Below are positions 1 through 6,934 of a stretch of 11,872 nucleotides of DNA, piece by piece (the first letter of the stretch is position 1; each line of letters begins with the position of its first letter). The position numbers and the translations under genes are program-made. The stretch lies in contig WTXG01000584.1 in the NCBI GenBank assembly GCA_022496185.1, positions 1 to 11,872 of the forward strand. Direction: 5' to 3'. The notes below the pieces were generated by a model. It did no database searches and had not been told where the DNA came from. It saw only the letters and a list, made by a program, of their open reading frames with translations. The stretch comes from Multifurca ochricompacta. Taxonomy: Eukaryota; Basidiomycota; Agaricomycetes; Russulales; Russulaceae.

Positions 1-1172
1 ATGCTGGGCGGGCTTTTACTCCAAAGGCCGTCTTCCACTGGTCTCTGGTTTTCCTTCTTGGTATCGACTCCAAATCACGTCTGGAAGTCAAGGTAATCTT
101 GTTGCTGTCGTCGCAGCAGCATCAACCCAACTGTCCCAATCATGAGGGTGGTGAAATTGGATGATATTTTTGACTAGTGGGTTGGGTAGTCCTTGCGAGA
201 AGAGGTCTAATGTTGCCTCTTCATCTGTGTCATAGCCGGCCCTGTTGGCCAAACTCCTGAACTTGGCTACATATGCGTCAAGTTCTCCCTTCTCCATTCT
301 GAGGGACTTCAATTCCTGGGCTGCTTTCTGTTTGGCCTGCCCATCTGTAAAGGCATCCTTGAATCTCTCGGCTATGGTCTCCCAAAGACCTTCGCTTGTG
401 GTTCGACGCCCACTTTCAATCTGCTCGTTCAACCATTCTAGTTGTTCCATCGTCCAGTCATCCACTGCATCCCCTCGATCAGGGAAAGAAACAGATTGGC
501 ATTGAAATGGGTTAACAATCTGTGGAACATCATGATTGAAGTTCTTGAAGTTGTGAACTCCAACATGAATTTCTTGCTTTGTGAATGATCCCCAGTGAAT
601 GTTTGGGGCAACACTCCTGACAAACGTCCAGAGGGGGGGGGATGTTTGGTGGTGGTGCCACAGGGGCTGGTGGGGCAGGGTCTGGAAGTTGGGCGGCAAT
701 GGTAGACATGGGTGGACGGATGGGGTGATGGTGTTCGTGGATTGTATTGATATCTGGGGAGTTGTCAAAGCAGGGGCTCTGAACGTGACAACTGCGGGTG
801 CAACCGGAAACGTAGTCGCTGCTAATGCCGGTGCTTCTCCTTCGCTGGGTTCTTCTACGTACTCCTCTGGCTCGGAGTCTGTGACAATGGCTGGAGGTTT
901 TCTCTCCACAGGTCAAGTCCAAATTCAGGTGGGGCAGGTCCTGTAGTGACCCAAGAGTGTCGGCTGTCCGAGTATCGGATACGATACCAAACTCTCTTTT
1001 TGTCGTTGTATTCTACCGGTTGGTATCTTCCGTCATGATAGACATAGTATCCAAACTCAGATTCAAAGTCTTTCCAGGTGGCAGAGCCAAGTACTTGCTG
1101 TGAAAGATTATTCTCGTCTCTGCGCTCGATGAGTTCTTCCCGGAAGAGGGTCTGACTGCAGCTGGAAGCCAC
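1..1172 (-). pseudogene. Decayed Ty3/gypsy Gag, 5' part, truncated by window edge
   Basis: Gag forms the retroelement particle. The protein can be followed in three frames. The N-terminal part (1172 down to about 900) has the stretch WKDFESEFGYYVYHDGRYQP. A Pro-rich middle follows, then the retrotransposon-gag domain (about 490-100) with WTMEQLEWLNEQI, GLWETIAERFKDAF, ELKSLRMEKGELDAYVAKF and SLANRAGYDTDEE. The pattern 'L..LRM..GELD.Y...F..LA..AGY' is typical of fungal Ty3/gypsy Gag. The start is probably a lost ATG: GTG GCT TCC at 1170-1172, 16 nt inside the LTR boundary, preceded by CACA. Frame changes occur near 895, probably at the C9 tract (G9 on the plus strand, 633-641), and near 88. 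After 88 the frame giving FGVDTKKENQRPVEDGLW continues to the edge and carries one TGA. No zinc knuckle is visible in this part. Not functional. Confidence 0.75.
633..641. repeat. G9 homopolymer (C9 on coding strand) inside gag
   Basis: Nine consecutive G on the plus strand. The Pro-rich gag stretch upstream (PAPPAPVAPPPNIPPP) reads in one frame, and the conserved gag domain downstream reads in another. The homopolymer lies between them, so it is a likely slippage site for the frameshift. A sequencing or assembly length error at this tract is also possible. Confidence 0.5.
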
Positions 1173-1188
1173 TGTGAGAGACTCGACT

Positions 1189-1988
1189 TGATGTTACATC
1201 CGGTGTGAGACATTCCACACGACTTGTGCAACAGTGTTGTTCGTTTGTTTAGATAAGAGGTCAATAGGACCTCTTGGAGTTTAAAATGAATGAGTCAAAG
1301 TCAAAGGGGCTGTTCCCTAGTGATGATGTTAAGCAGGAAGTGCCAAAAGCACTGAGACAACTGAGTCAGAGGGTTCAAAGGGAAGTCCAAAGACTAACAC
1401 CGATGTATTCAATAAGTCGAGTCTGAGGTCTACATTGTAGTTACAGCGGACTTATATATGTAATCGAATGGGCGTCTACAAGATAAGGAGACGGAGTCAT
1501 GTGGGCCCAAATATACGAAAGTGTAGGGCGTAAAGCCGGGCTTCTGATAGGGAATTAAGTAAGTGTCCAGTTGTAGTGATAAGGAGATAAGAGGAGCAAG
1601 CATAAGCAAATAGTAAGTATACAAGTCCAAACAACAGTCACGGGGATGGGAGCAATGCATGTGAGGGGTCCCAGGAGGGAGAGGTAATGAGGAAGTGTAG
1701 CGTTGGTGGGCAAGTGGGGTCCCTGTTGGGAAGGGTAAAGAAAATAGGGCTGCTGGGCCCTGGTCATAACATCCTTGGTATTGACTTCTCACCTGACCTC
1801 TGTGTACTTGAAAGACAGTGCACACTTGACTTCGTAGTTTTGCTACGCAACCTCATCACATGTCATGACAAACACCTGCACCAGGCGTTACAGGGATGTG
1901 ATCAAGAAATGGAGGGTTGGTGGAAGAGAAGGGTTCGGGTTAGGAATGGTGAAGAAAACAGGGTCACTCGGTCCTGGTTGTAACATCA
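1189..1988 (-). repeat. 800-bp gypsy LTR (5' LTR of left element; also adjoins a PPT)
   Basis: The ends form a perfect 10-bp inverted repeat, TGATGTTACA (1189-1198) and TGTAACATCA (1979-1988), with the canonical TG...CA. A TATA box on the minus strand (1451-1460) sets the orientation. U3 runs from 1988 to about 1430, and R-U5 from there to 1189. On the 5' side (right) a purine tract abuts it, as expected for a 3' LTR. On the 3' side (left) gag begins after 16 nt, as expected for a 5' LTR. The flanks (CGACT left, CCCCT right) are not a TSD, so it is not a simple solo LTR. The simplest reading is one LTR shared by two tandem elements. Within U3, 1733-1773 is a diverged copy (about 73% by eye) of the terminal 1948-1988. 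Confidence 0.8.
1451..1460 (-). promoter_or_regulatory. TATA box of the 800-bp LTR
   Basis: Minus-strand CATATATAAG. Its place about two thirds of the way through the LTR fits a pol II promoter that starts a minus-strand transcript near 1420-1430, toward gag. Confidence 0.5.
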
Positions 1989-2001
1989 CCCCTCTTCTGC
2001 T
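1989..2001 (-). promoter_or_regulatory. Polypurine tract next to LTR
   Basis: Minus-strand AGCAGAAGAGGGG directly abuts the LTR start TGATGTTACA. Only one C interrupts the purines. This is where plus-strand DNA synthesis would be primed in reverse transcription. It identifies the sequence on the right as the 3' end of an LTR element and the adjoining LTR as its 3' LTR. Confidence 0.7.
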
Positions 2002-2014
2002 TGAGCTGACCCAG

Positions 2015-2899
2015 CTAGAAACACACACCATCATCATCCTGCACCAGGTCCATGTAATCATCTGCCAAATTGCAATCCCCTAGGGTGTAGGTCTCTTCCA
2101 CTGTGCATTGGTGAGTGCGCAAGAAGCCGTATGGGCCTCGTCATCCACACTGGGGGCACATGTCATGGACAGGGCAATCGAGCTCCCGATGCCCCATGTT
2201 ATGTCATAGGCACTTGCCACACCATCCTGAGGGGTTGACAATGGTTGGGGCAACACCAAGATGGTGGAAAATGCAGAATCGACTCCAATGCATGTTGCTC
2301 CGACAGTGGCGACACCATTTGCGATTGAGGGGGCAATTCCAGCTAATGTGATACTTGCTATCACATCGCCAGCATGTTTCTCCTTGGGGGTTCTCATGCA
2401 TATGTGGCATCTCAAGTCAGTTCAGCAGTAATGTTGGTGCCACTCCCAACAATCGTGGTGGGAGGGGTCATGCATAAGTATCTGTGTACCTTTCAGCGAT
2501 GGTTTGGTACGCATCTCCTTTCTCCAGTCTTTTCTGAATCTCTGTCAACTCCTGCTCTACTTGGAACATCCCCCTTGTAAGTCTCATCATCTGTTTGGCA
2601 TATTTGCGGTACTGGTTGTTGAGCGTGGTTCATAATGTAAGGGTCTTCTGCAGTCTCATTACCTCAGCTTTGAGACGCAGAAGGCGCATATCGTTCATGA
2701 CTTTGTCGATTGCAAATGCCCTAGGGTCGTCAGCTGCAAGGAGCCCCAATTGTTCATCGCTCATGGTATGGTGGAGCCAGCCTGTATACCGTTCTTCCAA
2801 GTAGACCGGGGCCCCATAGACAGGCCCGTCTTTCTTCATGCAACCTGCAATGTCCATTCCTCCATTGGTGTAGAATATGTACTTAGCTATGGCCTTCAT
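2015..2899 (-). pseudogene. ORF3: coiled-coil, multi-zinc-knuckle protein (decayed)
   Basis: I do not recognise a named family. One frame runs from ATG (2897-2899, A at -3) to TAG (2015-2017), 294 codons with five internal TGA (2630, 2468, 2417, 2204, 2141). The N-terminus has APVYLEERYTGWLHHTMSDE. It is followed by a charged, probably coiled-coil stretch (LRLKAEVMRLQKTLTL, then YRKYAKQMMRLTRGMFQVEQ and TEIQKRLEKGD). Next come two exact CX2CX4HX4C knuckles, CWRCDSKYHISWNC and CRHCRSNMHWSRFC. Beyond these are Cys/His clusters CGKCL.HNMGHRELDC and CPQCG...THQC, and an acidic tail. The layout resembles Gag/nucleocapsid, yet it lies downstream of integrase and ends 26 nt before the LTR, with the PPT in between. 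It could be an accessory nucleic-acid-binding ORF of the gypsy element, or gag of another element that lost its 5' LTR. No frameshift is needed, so it has decayed less than the neighbouring pol. Confidence 0.6.
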
Positions 2900-2939
2900 T
2901 GTTGAACACAGAAGATGTCAGTGATGCTTCAGGCATCAG

Positions 2940-2976
2940 GTGATTAGATTAGCTACTTTGTAGATTAGATTAGATA
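2940..2976. repeat. Short GATTA-rich direct repeats
   Basis: GATTAGATTAG occurs twice about 21 bp apart between ORF3 and the 3050-3364 LTR block. Otherwise 2900-3049 is AT-rich and holds no gene that I can see. It would be the 5' leader of ORF3 on the minus strand. Confidence 0.4.
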
Positions 2977-3160
2977 CCGGAGTTTCGGACTTTTACATTA
3001 TCATTATTACTTTCTTTCTCACATTCTGCAGTAGCTGACTGATGCACCATGTAACATGTGATTTCTGTACTGGCCAATGGCCTTATCCCTCATTTTATTG
3101 TTTGGACTTTGTCGGCACTTGTGGACTTATTCCCAGTGCACAGACCATCCCTTGGAAGTG

Positions 3161-3167
3161 TATATAA
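3161..3167 (+). promoter_or_regulatory. TATA box of the 3050-3364 LTR
   Basis: TATATAA, followed by GGG. It lies about 25 bp upstream of a strong hairpin, so transcripts would start at or just inside that hairpin. Confidence 0.5.
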
Positions 3168-3184
3168 GGGTGTCTGTTTTGTCT

Positions 3185-3222
3185 CTTACACTTCAGAGTT
3201 TTCTTCACCTCTGAAGTGTAAG
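3185..3222. repeat. 14-bp perfect inverted repeat (hairpin), 10-nt loop
   Basis: CTTACACTTCAGAG (3185-3198) pairs fully with CTCTGAAGTGTAAG (3209-3222) around the loop TTTTCTTCAC. It lies just after the TATA box, so an LTR transcript would carry it at or near its 5' end. The right arm and loop recur at 3306-3329 without a matching left arm. Confidence 0.7.
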
Positions 3223-3329
3223 TCCCTTCTCTTCTACTTAGTACATTACCTTTGACTAACTGTCTCTTGTAGATAACTTGTTCTTTAGGTGTGTAGTATA
3301 GTAAACAGAGTTTTCTTCACCTCTGAAGT
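3194..3329. repeat. 24-bp identical direct repeat, 112 bp apart
   Basis: 3194-3217 and 3306-3329 are identical over 24 bp (the loop and right arm of the hairpin). A second shared motif, TAACTTGTTCTTTAG, occurs once between the copies and once just after the second. This suggests an internal tandem duplication in the R-U5 part of the LTR, with the second hairpin reduced to a 5-bp stem. Confidence 0.65.
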
Positions 3330-3364
3330 ATAACTTGTTCTTTAGCTAACCCGCTAACCTTACA

Positions 3365-3784
3365 GTCAGTATGCTGTGCTCCATGCCTGTTTCACATTCA
3401 TTCCATCCACCATGGTGATCTCAAGTGGGAAGTACATTGAAGAGTTTGGGTTATTGGTGAAGAAAGGGAATTCGGGACATCGTCATCCTGCTCCATATCG
3501 AGGAGGTCATTCGGGTGGGGCCTCAGAATGGGTGAAGTCATCGTCAGGGTTGGGCAATTGGGTCTTAACTCATTCCAGTGGTGTCGTAATTGATAGGGGA
3601 GGAGGGGCAAGTCGAGGGATGGGTGGAGGGGAAGGCTTCAGCAACCACATGAGTGGTGGTGAAGGCATTGACGGCAGCAGAGGCAGCAATAAAAGAGGAG
3701 TTCATGATGGTAATAGGTTTGGTTAGGACATTGCTTGGGGAGTGTTGTTTCTGGGGAGTGGGTTGGGTCAGGAGTCGCTGCTAT
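3365..3784 (-). other. 3' non-coding region of the gypsy element
   Basis: It lies between the integrase stop (3785-3787) and the LTR block. On the minus strand a stretch of about 70 codons (3398-3610; HPNDLLDMEQDDDVPNSLSS) is open but resembles nothing I recognise. The Gly/Ser-rich open frame on the opposite strand is most likely a composition artefact. I see no supported gene. Confidence 0.5.
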
Positions 3785-5108
3785 TTAACTTCCTCCAGGT
3801 GCCTGAGGGTGTCATAAGTGGAACTCTTTGATAAGGACTGGTGCAGAGATATCCCTGGCAGGTTCCCATGAACTGTCAGAGTCAGGGAATCCCTTCCACT
3901 TGATTAGGTAGTGCAGCTTGCGCCCTCGGCCTTTTTGTGCTGAGTCTAGAATATGCTCCACTTCCCATTCCGCTTCTCTGTCAATAAGGTCAGGTGGGGG
4001 TCTTGGGAAATTTTCCCCAAGAAAAGAGGTTTCCTTGTATGGGGTCAGAAGTTTGGCATGGAAGATGGGATGGATCTTCCATTTTGGCGGCAATTGCAGT
4101 TCGTAAGATATGTCTGACAGCTTCATTTGATCTGGAAGGGCCTGTGACGTCAGGGTGCTAATTTGGCTGTGGGATGTGATGTGTGAATGTTCTTCCCCTC
4201 GAGCCATACCCAGTCATTGGTCTGATAAGGTGTGAACATGCTTGGCTGTGCAGATAGAAGTTGCTGCGCCTTCACCAGGTTTTCATTGCTGATTGACACA
4301 GTTTCTTTCCATTGGTCGATCTGTTGGGTTACTGATGGGACATTAATAGGCTTATTGGCCCATGTGGTACGTGGGTCCAACCCATGATAAGGGAGAAGGG
4401 AGTGGCTTTTGTCATCCCATTGGACCATGAGTTGTGAGCGAACTCTGCAGTGGAGAGCCACTCCATCCAGTCATCCAGTCATCCATTACACCAGAACCGG
4501 AGGTATTGTTCTAACCATTGGTTTGTTCATTCTGACTGCCCATCAGTCTGTGGGTGGTATGCCGTGGATATATTCTGTGTGATGCCTAATGTCTTGCACA
4601 TAGCCCTTGCAAATGTCAATGTAAAGCAGGTGTCCCAGTTGGATATGATTTTATTAGGGATCCATAATGGCGGTAAACATGGTCCAGGTATAGCTTTGCA
4701 ACTCCTTCCACTGTAATGGTCTCCCTGCAGGGTATGAATAGGGCCACTTTGGAGCAGTCATGGTCAGTGATCGTGAGGATGGAGTCGAATCCTTGCGACT
4801 CAGGAAGTTTGACTATGAAATCCATGGCAATGGTTTGGAATGGAGTTGATGCTGTGGGCATGATGGGGTGTATTGGTGGGACTTTCAGGTGTGTGTTGAC
4901 TTTGTTTGCCTGACATGCTGCACACCCTTTCACATAGTTTTCAACATCCTTTTTCATGTTGGGCCACCAGTAGTCTCATTTGGCAAGGGCATAGGTGTTG
5001 GCAATGCCAGGATGGCCAGCAGAAGGGAGGTCATGGTGAAAATGGATCACCCCCTCTTAATGTTGTCACCACCGGTGACAACAAGTCAATCCCTGTCTTT
5101 CCACCAGA
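3785..5108 (-). pseudogene. Ty3/gypsy Pol, integrase and chromodomain part (decayed)
   Basis: Integrase inserts the cDNA. In order it shows VIHFHHDLPSAGHPGIA and CAACQANK (zinc finger), and MDFIVKLPES with ITDHDCSKVALFIP (core, first Asp). Next come SNWDTCF, where the second catalytic Asp is Asn (expected SDRDTR), and YHPQTDGQSE.TNQ with the catalytic Glu. WVWLEGKNI, LPPKWKIHPIFHAKLL and a chromodomain (AEWEVEHILDS, LHYLIKWKGFPDSDSSWEPA) follow. Internal stops are all TGA: 5086, 4976, 4527 (Arg of SERTNQ), 4479, 4150 and 3812 (EFHL-R-HPQAP). The true stop is TAA at 3785-3787. Indels include a lost G in a G-run near 5048, a one-base loss near 4661 (HYG-LPNKII), and shifts near 4370 and 4130. 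The chromodomain probably guided insertion into heterochromatin. Dead copy. Confidence 0.9.
5104..5108. repeat. TSD of solo LTR, left copy (CCAGA)
   Basis: CCAGA here matches 5668-5672. Collapsing the two copies restores the gypsy codons for NGLWWKDRD, a typical RNase H-integrase linker. Confidence 0.85.
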
Positions 5109-5667
5109 TGTCATGAACTGACACCCTAGAAGACCTCCTGACCCCCTAGAAATTCCTAGCCGCTCCCAGGGACCTTGCAGAACCCTCAGAAACGAAGATA
5201 ACCCTAGATTAAGACCAGAGAAGGGCCGGACTCCTGCCAAATTGGAGACCTGTGGGAAGAGTACTAACAGAACCCCACAATGCCTAAACAGCAATCCACA
5301 AACTGTGGACTGTGGACTGCGGATTTCTAAGCCCAAAAGTGGGGCTATTCTCATTGGTGGATCAGTAGGGAGTTAAAGCGAAGTTAACCTCCCCTAAAGT
5401 GGTGCACAGACCAAAGTCCCAGTTGTAATTATGTATATAAACCCTTTTGGAATAGAATGGACAGCTCCAGACTGTCCACTTGTGATCCGGTTCCTGATTA
5501 CCTAGGAGATTAGCCCCACCTTGTGGAAGGCTTCTCATCCCTTGCCCTTGAGCTGTTCGCTTCGTCTCCCTTGCACTTTCACCCTCACTCTCATCCTTTG
5601 CCCTACTTTCCAAATTCCCCCTTCACATACAACCCACTGTCCAAGCAGTCAACAGTGAGTTGTAACA
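5109..5667 (+). mobile_element. 559-bp solo LTR inserted in gypsy pol
   Basis: The sequence runs from TGTCATGAACTG to GAGTTGTAACA, with TG...CA ends and 3-bp terminal inverted repeats (TGT/ACA). It is flanked by a perfect 5-bp TSD, CCAGA. A plus-strand TATATAA (5434-5440) sets the orientation. It holds no internal domain or coding sequence, so it is the product of LTR-LTR recombination. It splits the codons at the RNase H/integrase junction of the gypsy element. It does not resemble the other LTRs in the window by eye, so it marks a further LTR family. Confidence 0.88.
5434..5440 (+). promoter_or_regulatory. TATA box of the solo LTR
   Basis: TATATAA within ATTATGTATATAAACCC. It would drive plus-strand transcription antisense to the host gypsy pol from about 5465. 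Confidence 0.5.
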
Positions 5668-5672
5668 CCAGA
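5668..5672. repeat. TSD of solo LTR, right copy (CCAGA)
   Basis: Matches 5104-5108. See the left copy for the reading-frame test. Confidence 0.85.
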
Positions 5673-6489
5673 GGCCATTAACTTCTTTCAAGTTATGTGC
5701 ATCGGCCCATGAGTGGCAAAGTGCGGGGTTCATATTCTGTGAAACTTGTGCCCACAGGTCCATATCATGGAGACTAACGACGGCGGTTCTTGTGAACACT
5801 TCTTCTGGAAGAACTGTGATGTTGTCATTGTCGTCCTCCCCTGTATGCATATCTGGCCTTCATGACAGTGTGTCTGCCTGTGCATTTCGACTCCCAGCAA
5901 TGTGCTTTAGGGTGAAGTTATACTCTTCTAGCTCTAGGACTTCCCATGCTACACGCCAACTGATTTTATGAGGTTCCTTCCAGTACAGCAAGTTGGAGTG
6001 GTCGGTGTGGATGATGGTTTTATGAGGAGTTCCAGCCAGATAGGGTTGCCAGTGCCATAATGCCTTAACTATGGCCAGTAGTTCCCTGTCCCAGATGTCG
6101 TAGTTCCGTTCAGCTGGTGAAAAGGTTTTCAGAATAATATGCTACTGGATGAAGTATCTGTGCTGCATCCTTTTGATATAACACCGCTCCATTTGCAAGT
6201 GGGAGGTGTCCACCTCTAATTCAAAGGGATGACTCAGATCAGGTTGAATGAGCACTGGTTCTGAGCCAACCAGGTCCCTAATCTGTTCGAACACCTGCTG
6301 TTGTATTGCACCCCAATGCCATGGCACATCCTTTTTCAGAAGATCATTTAATGGTCGTGCGATGCCCAAGAATCCTTTGACAAAGCATCGATAAAAGTTG
6401 CAAAATCCAATGAATGACCAGACGTCTTTGACACAGGTTGGTATGGGCCATTCTCGGATCCCCTGTACTTTAACAGGATCCATGTGCAC

Positions 6490-6494
6490 TTGTC
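6490..6494. repeat. TSD of copia element, left copy (TTGTC)
   Basis: Perfect match to 11848-11852. Together they bracket the complete copia element. Confidence 0.92.
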
Positions 6495-6934
6495 TGGTAT
6501 GATTATGGACGCAAAAGAAGACAAATGGAGACACGCAAGTGGGTTTAGAGGTGGATGCGAAGCAAGACACTCTGATTTGATACAAGCGAAACTAATAGGT
6601 TTTTTATACAGTTTATACTATAGGAGTCAAATAGGAGACACAATACAAAGGAGTTGAAGCAGAAAGCCAAAAGCAATGGCTAGGGGTTCATACAATGTAA
6701 CTACAAGTCCTTTAGAATGAAGTGCATGTGATGCTGAGTAAAAGGGGGTGTGCAATAGAATGATTACTGAAACAGATTTAAGTCGTGCTTGAATAAAATA
6801 AAACCGGAGTAATAAAATGGAAAGGTAGAATGCATTTACTCTTCTGAACATGAAACCTTAGACCATAGAATCTTGAGTGGTGTCCAAAGAATTAAGCTTG
6901 TCCGATTTGCATGTCTTGAGATCCAGATCCATCA
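6495..6934 (-). repeat. Copia 3' LTR (440 bp)
   Basis: It begins TGGTATGATT and ends GATCCATCA, giving TG...CA ends. Against the right LTR it has six substitutions and a 1-bp indel (TGTAACTAC versus TGTAAACTAC). The promoter is on the minus strand (TATAAAAAA, 6600-6608). The last 43 nt of the pol reading frame, including its TAA, lie inside this LTR. Confidence 0.95.

Larger units (their letters stand above)
1..1988 (-). mobile_element. Left Ty3/gypsy-type element, 5' part (LTR + gag)
   Basis: A minus-strand LTR (1189-1988) is followed after 16 nt by a gag reading frame that runs off the left edge. The element therefore enters the window with its 5' end, and pol should lie to the left. The LTR-gag order and the shared orientation with the TATA box in the LTR make this a 5' LTR. 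It shares this LTR with, or directly abuts, the gypsy sequence on the right. No 3' LTR or TSD can be checked inside the window. Confidence 0.7.
3050..3364 (+). repeat. Putative 315-bp solo or remnant LTR, plus strand
   Basis: The block begins TGTAACATGTGA and ends CTAACCTTACA. This gives TG...CA ends with a 5-bp inverted repeat (TGTAA/TTACA). It has a plus-strand TATA box (3161-3167) at a position usual for a U3, then a hairpin where R would start, and a pyrimidine-rich downstream part. It has no coding capacity. The flanks (CACCA left, GTCAG right) are not a TSD, so the ends may be slightly misplaced or it may be a remnant of a larger deleted element. Its orientation opposes the gypsy and copia coding regions. 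Confidence 0.5.
5668..6494 (-). pseudogene. Ty3/gypsy Pol, end of RT plus RNase H (decayed)
   Basis: From right to left on the minus strand it reads VHMDPVKVQGIREWP, then DVWSFIGFCNFYRCFVKGF (RT connection), PLNDLLKKDVPWHW and SEPVLIQPDLSHPFELEVD. The RNase H part follows: GAVLYQKDAAQILHPVAYYS in a shifted frame, then FSPAERNYDIWDRELLAIV, HTDHSNLLYWKEPHKISW and LELEEYNFTLKHIAGSRNAQ. The hallmark DTLS-R-RPD has TGA (5860-5862) in place of the invariant Arg. Residues such as FYRC and PTCV look like Arg-to-Cys changes at CpG. Two compensating frameshifts lie near 6130-6200. The left end joins the integrase part when the solo LTR is removed. The right end is the copia insertion point. Confidence 0.88.

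Noticed and set aside
2922..2938. Small inverted repeat TGATGC/GCATCA as an LTR or TIR end
   Set aside because: The arms are only 6 bp with a 5-bp spacer, there is no second copy at a fitting distance, and it does not match the 1189-1988 LTR ends beyond TGATG.
3376..3726. Plus-strand 116-codon Gly/Ser-rich open frame
   Set aside because: Low-complexity composition, antisense to the 3' region of the gypsy element, no recognisable motif. Probably an open-frame artefact.
4462..4487. 8-bp tandem repeat (CATCCAGT) in the integrase region as an insertion
   Set aside because: The integrase frame reads through it with the expected residue count (CN-x-R-x-DDW), so no duplication needs to be assumed.
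5062..5082. Perfect 9-bp inverted repeat GTTGTCACC/GGTGACAAC with 3-nt spacer
   Set aside because: It lies in gypsy codons for VVTGGDN and a palindrome follows easily from that peptide. No sign of regulation in a coding stretch.
3050..5667. The two plus-strand LTRs (3050-3364 and 5109-5667) as a pair bounding one element
   Set aside because: They differ in length and sequence, the second has its own TSD, and the DNA between them is minus-strand gypsy pol.
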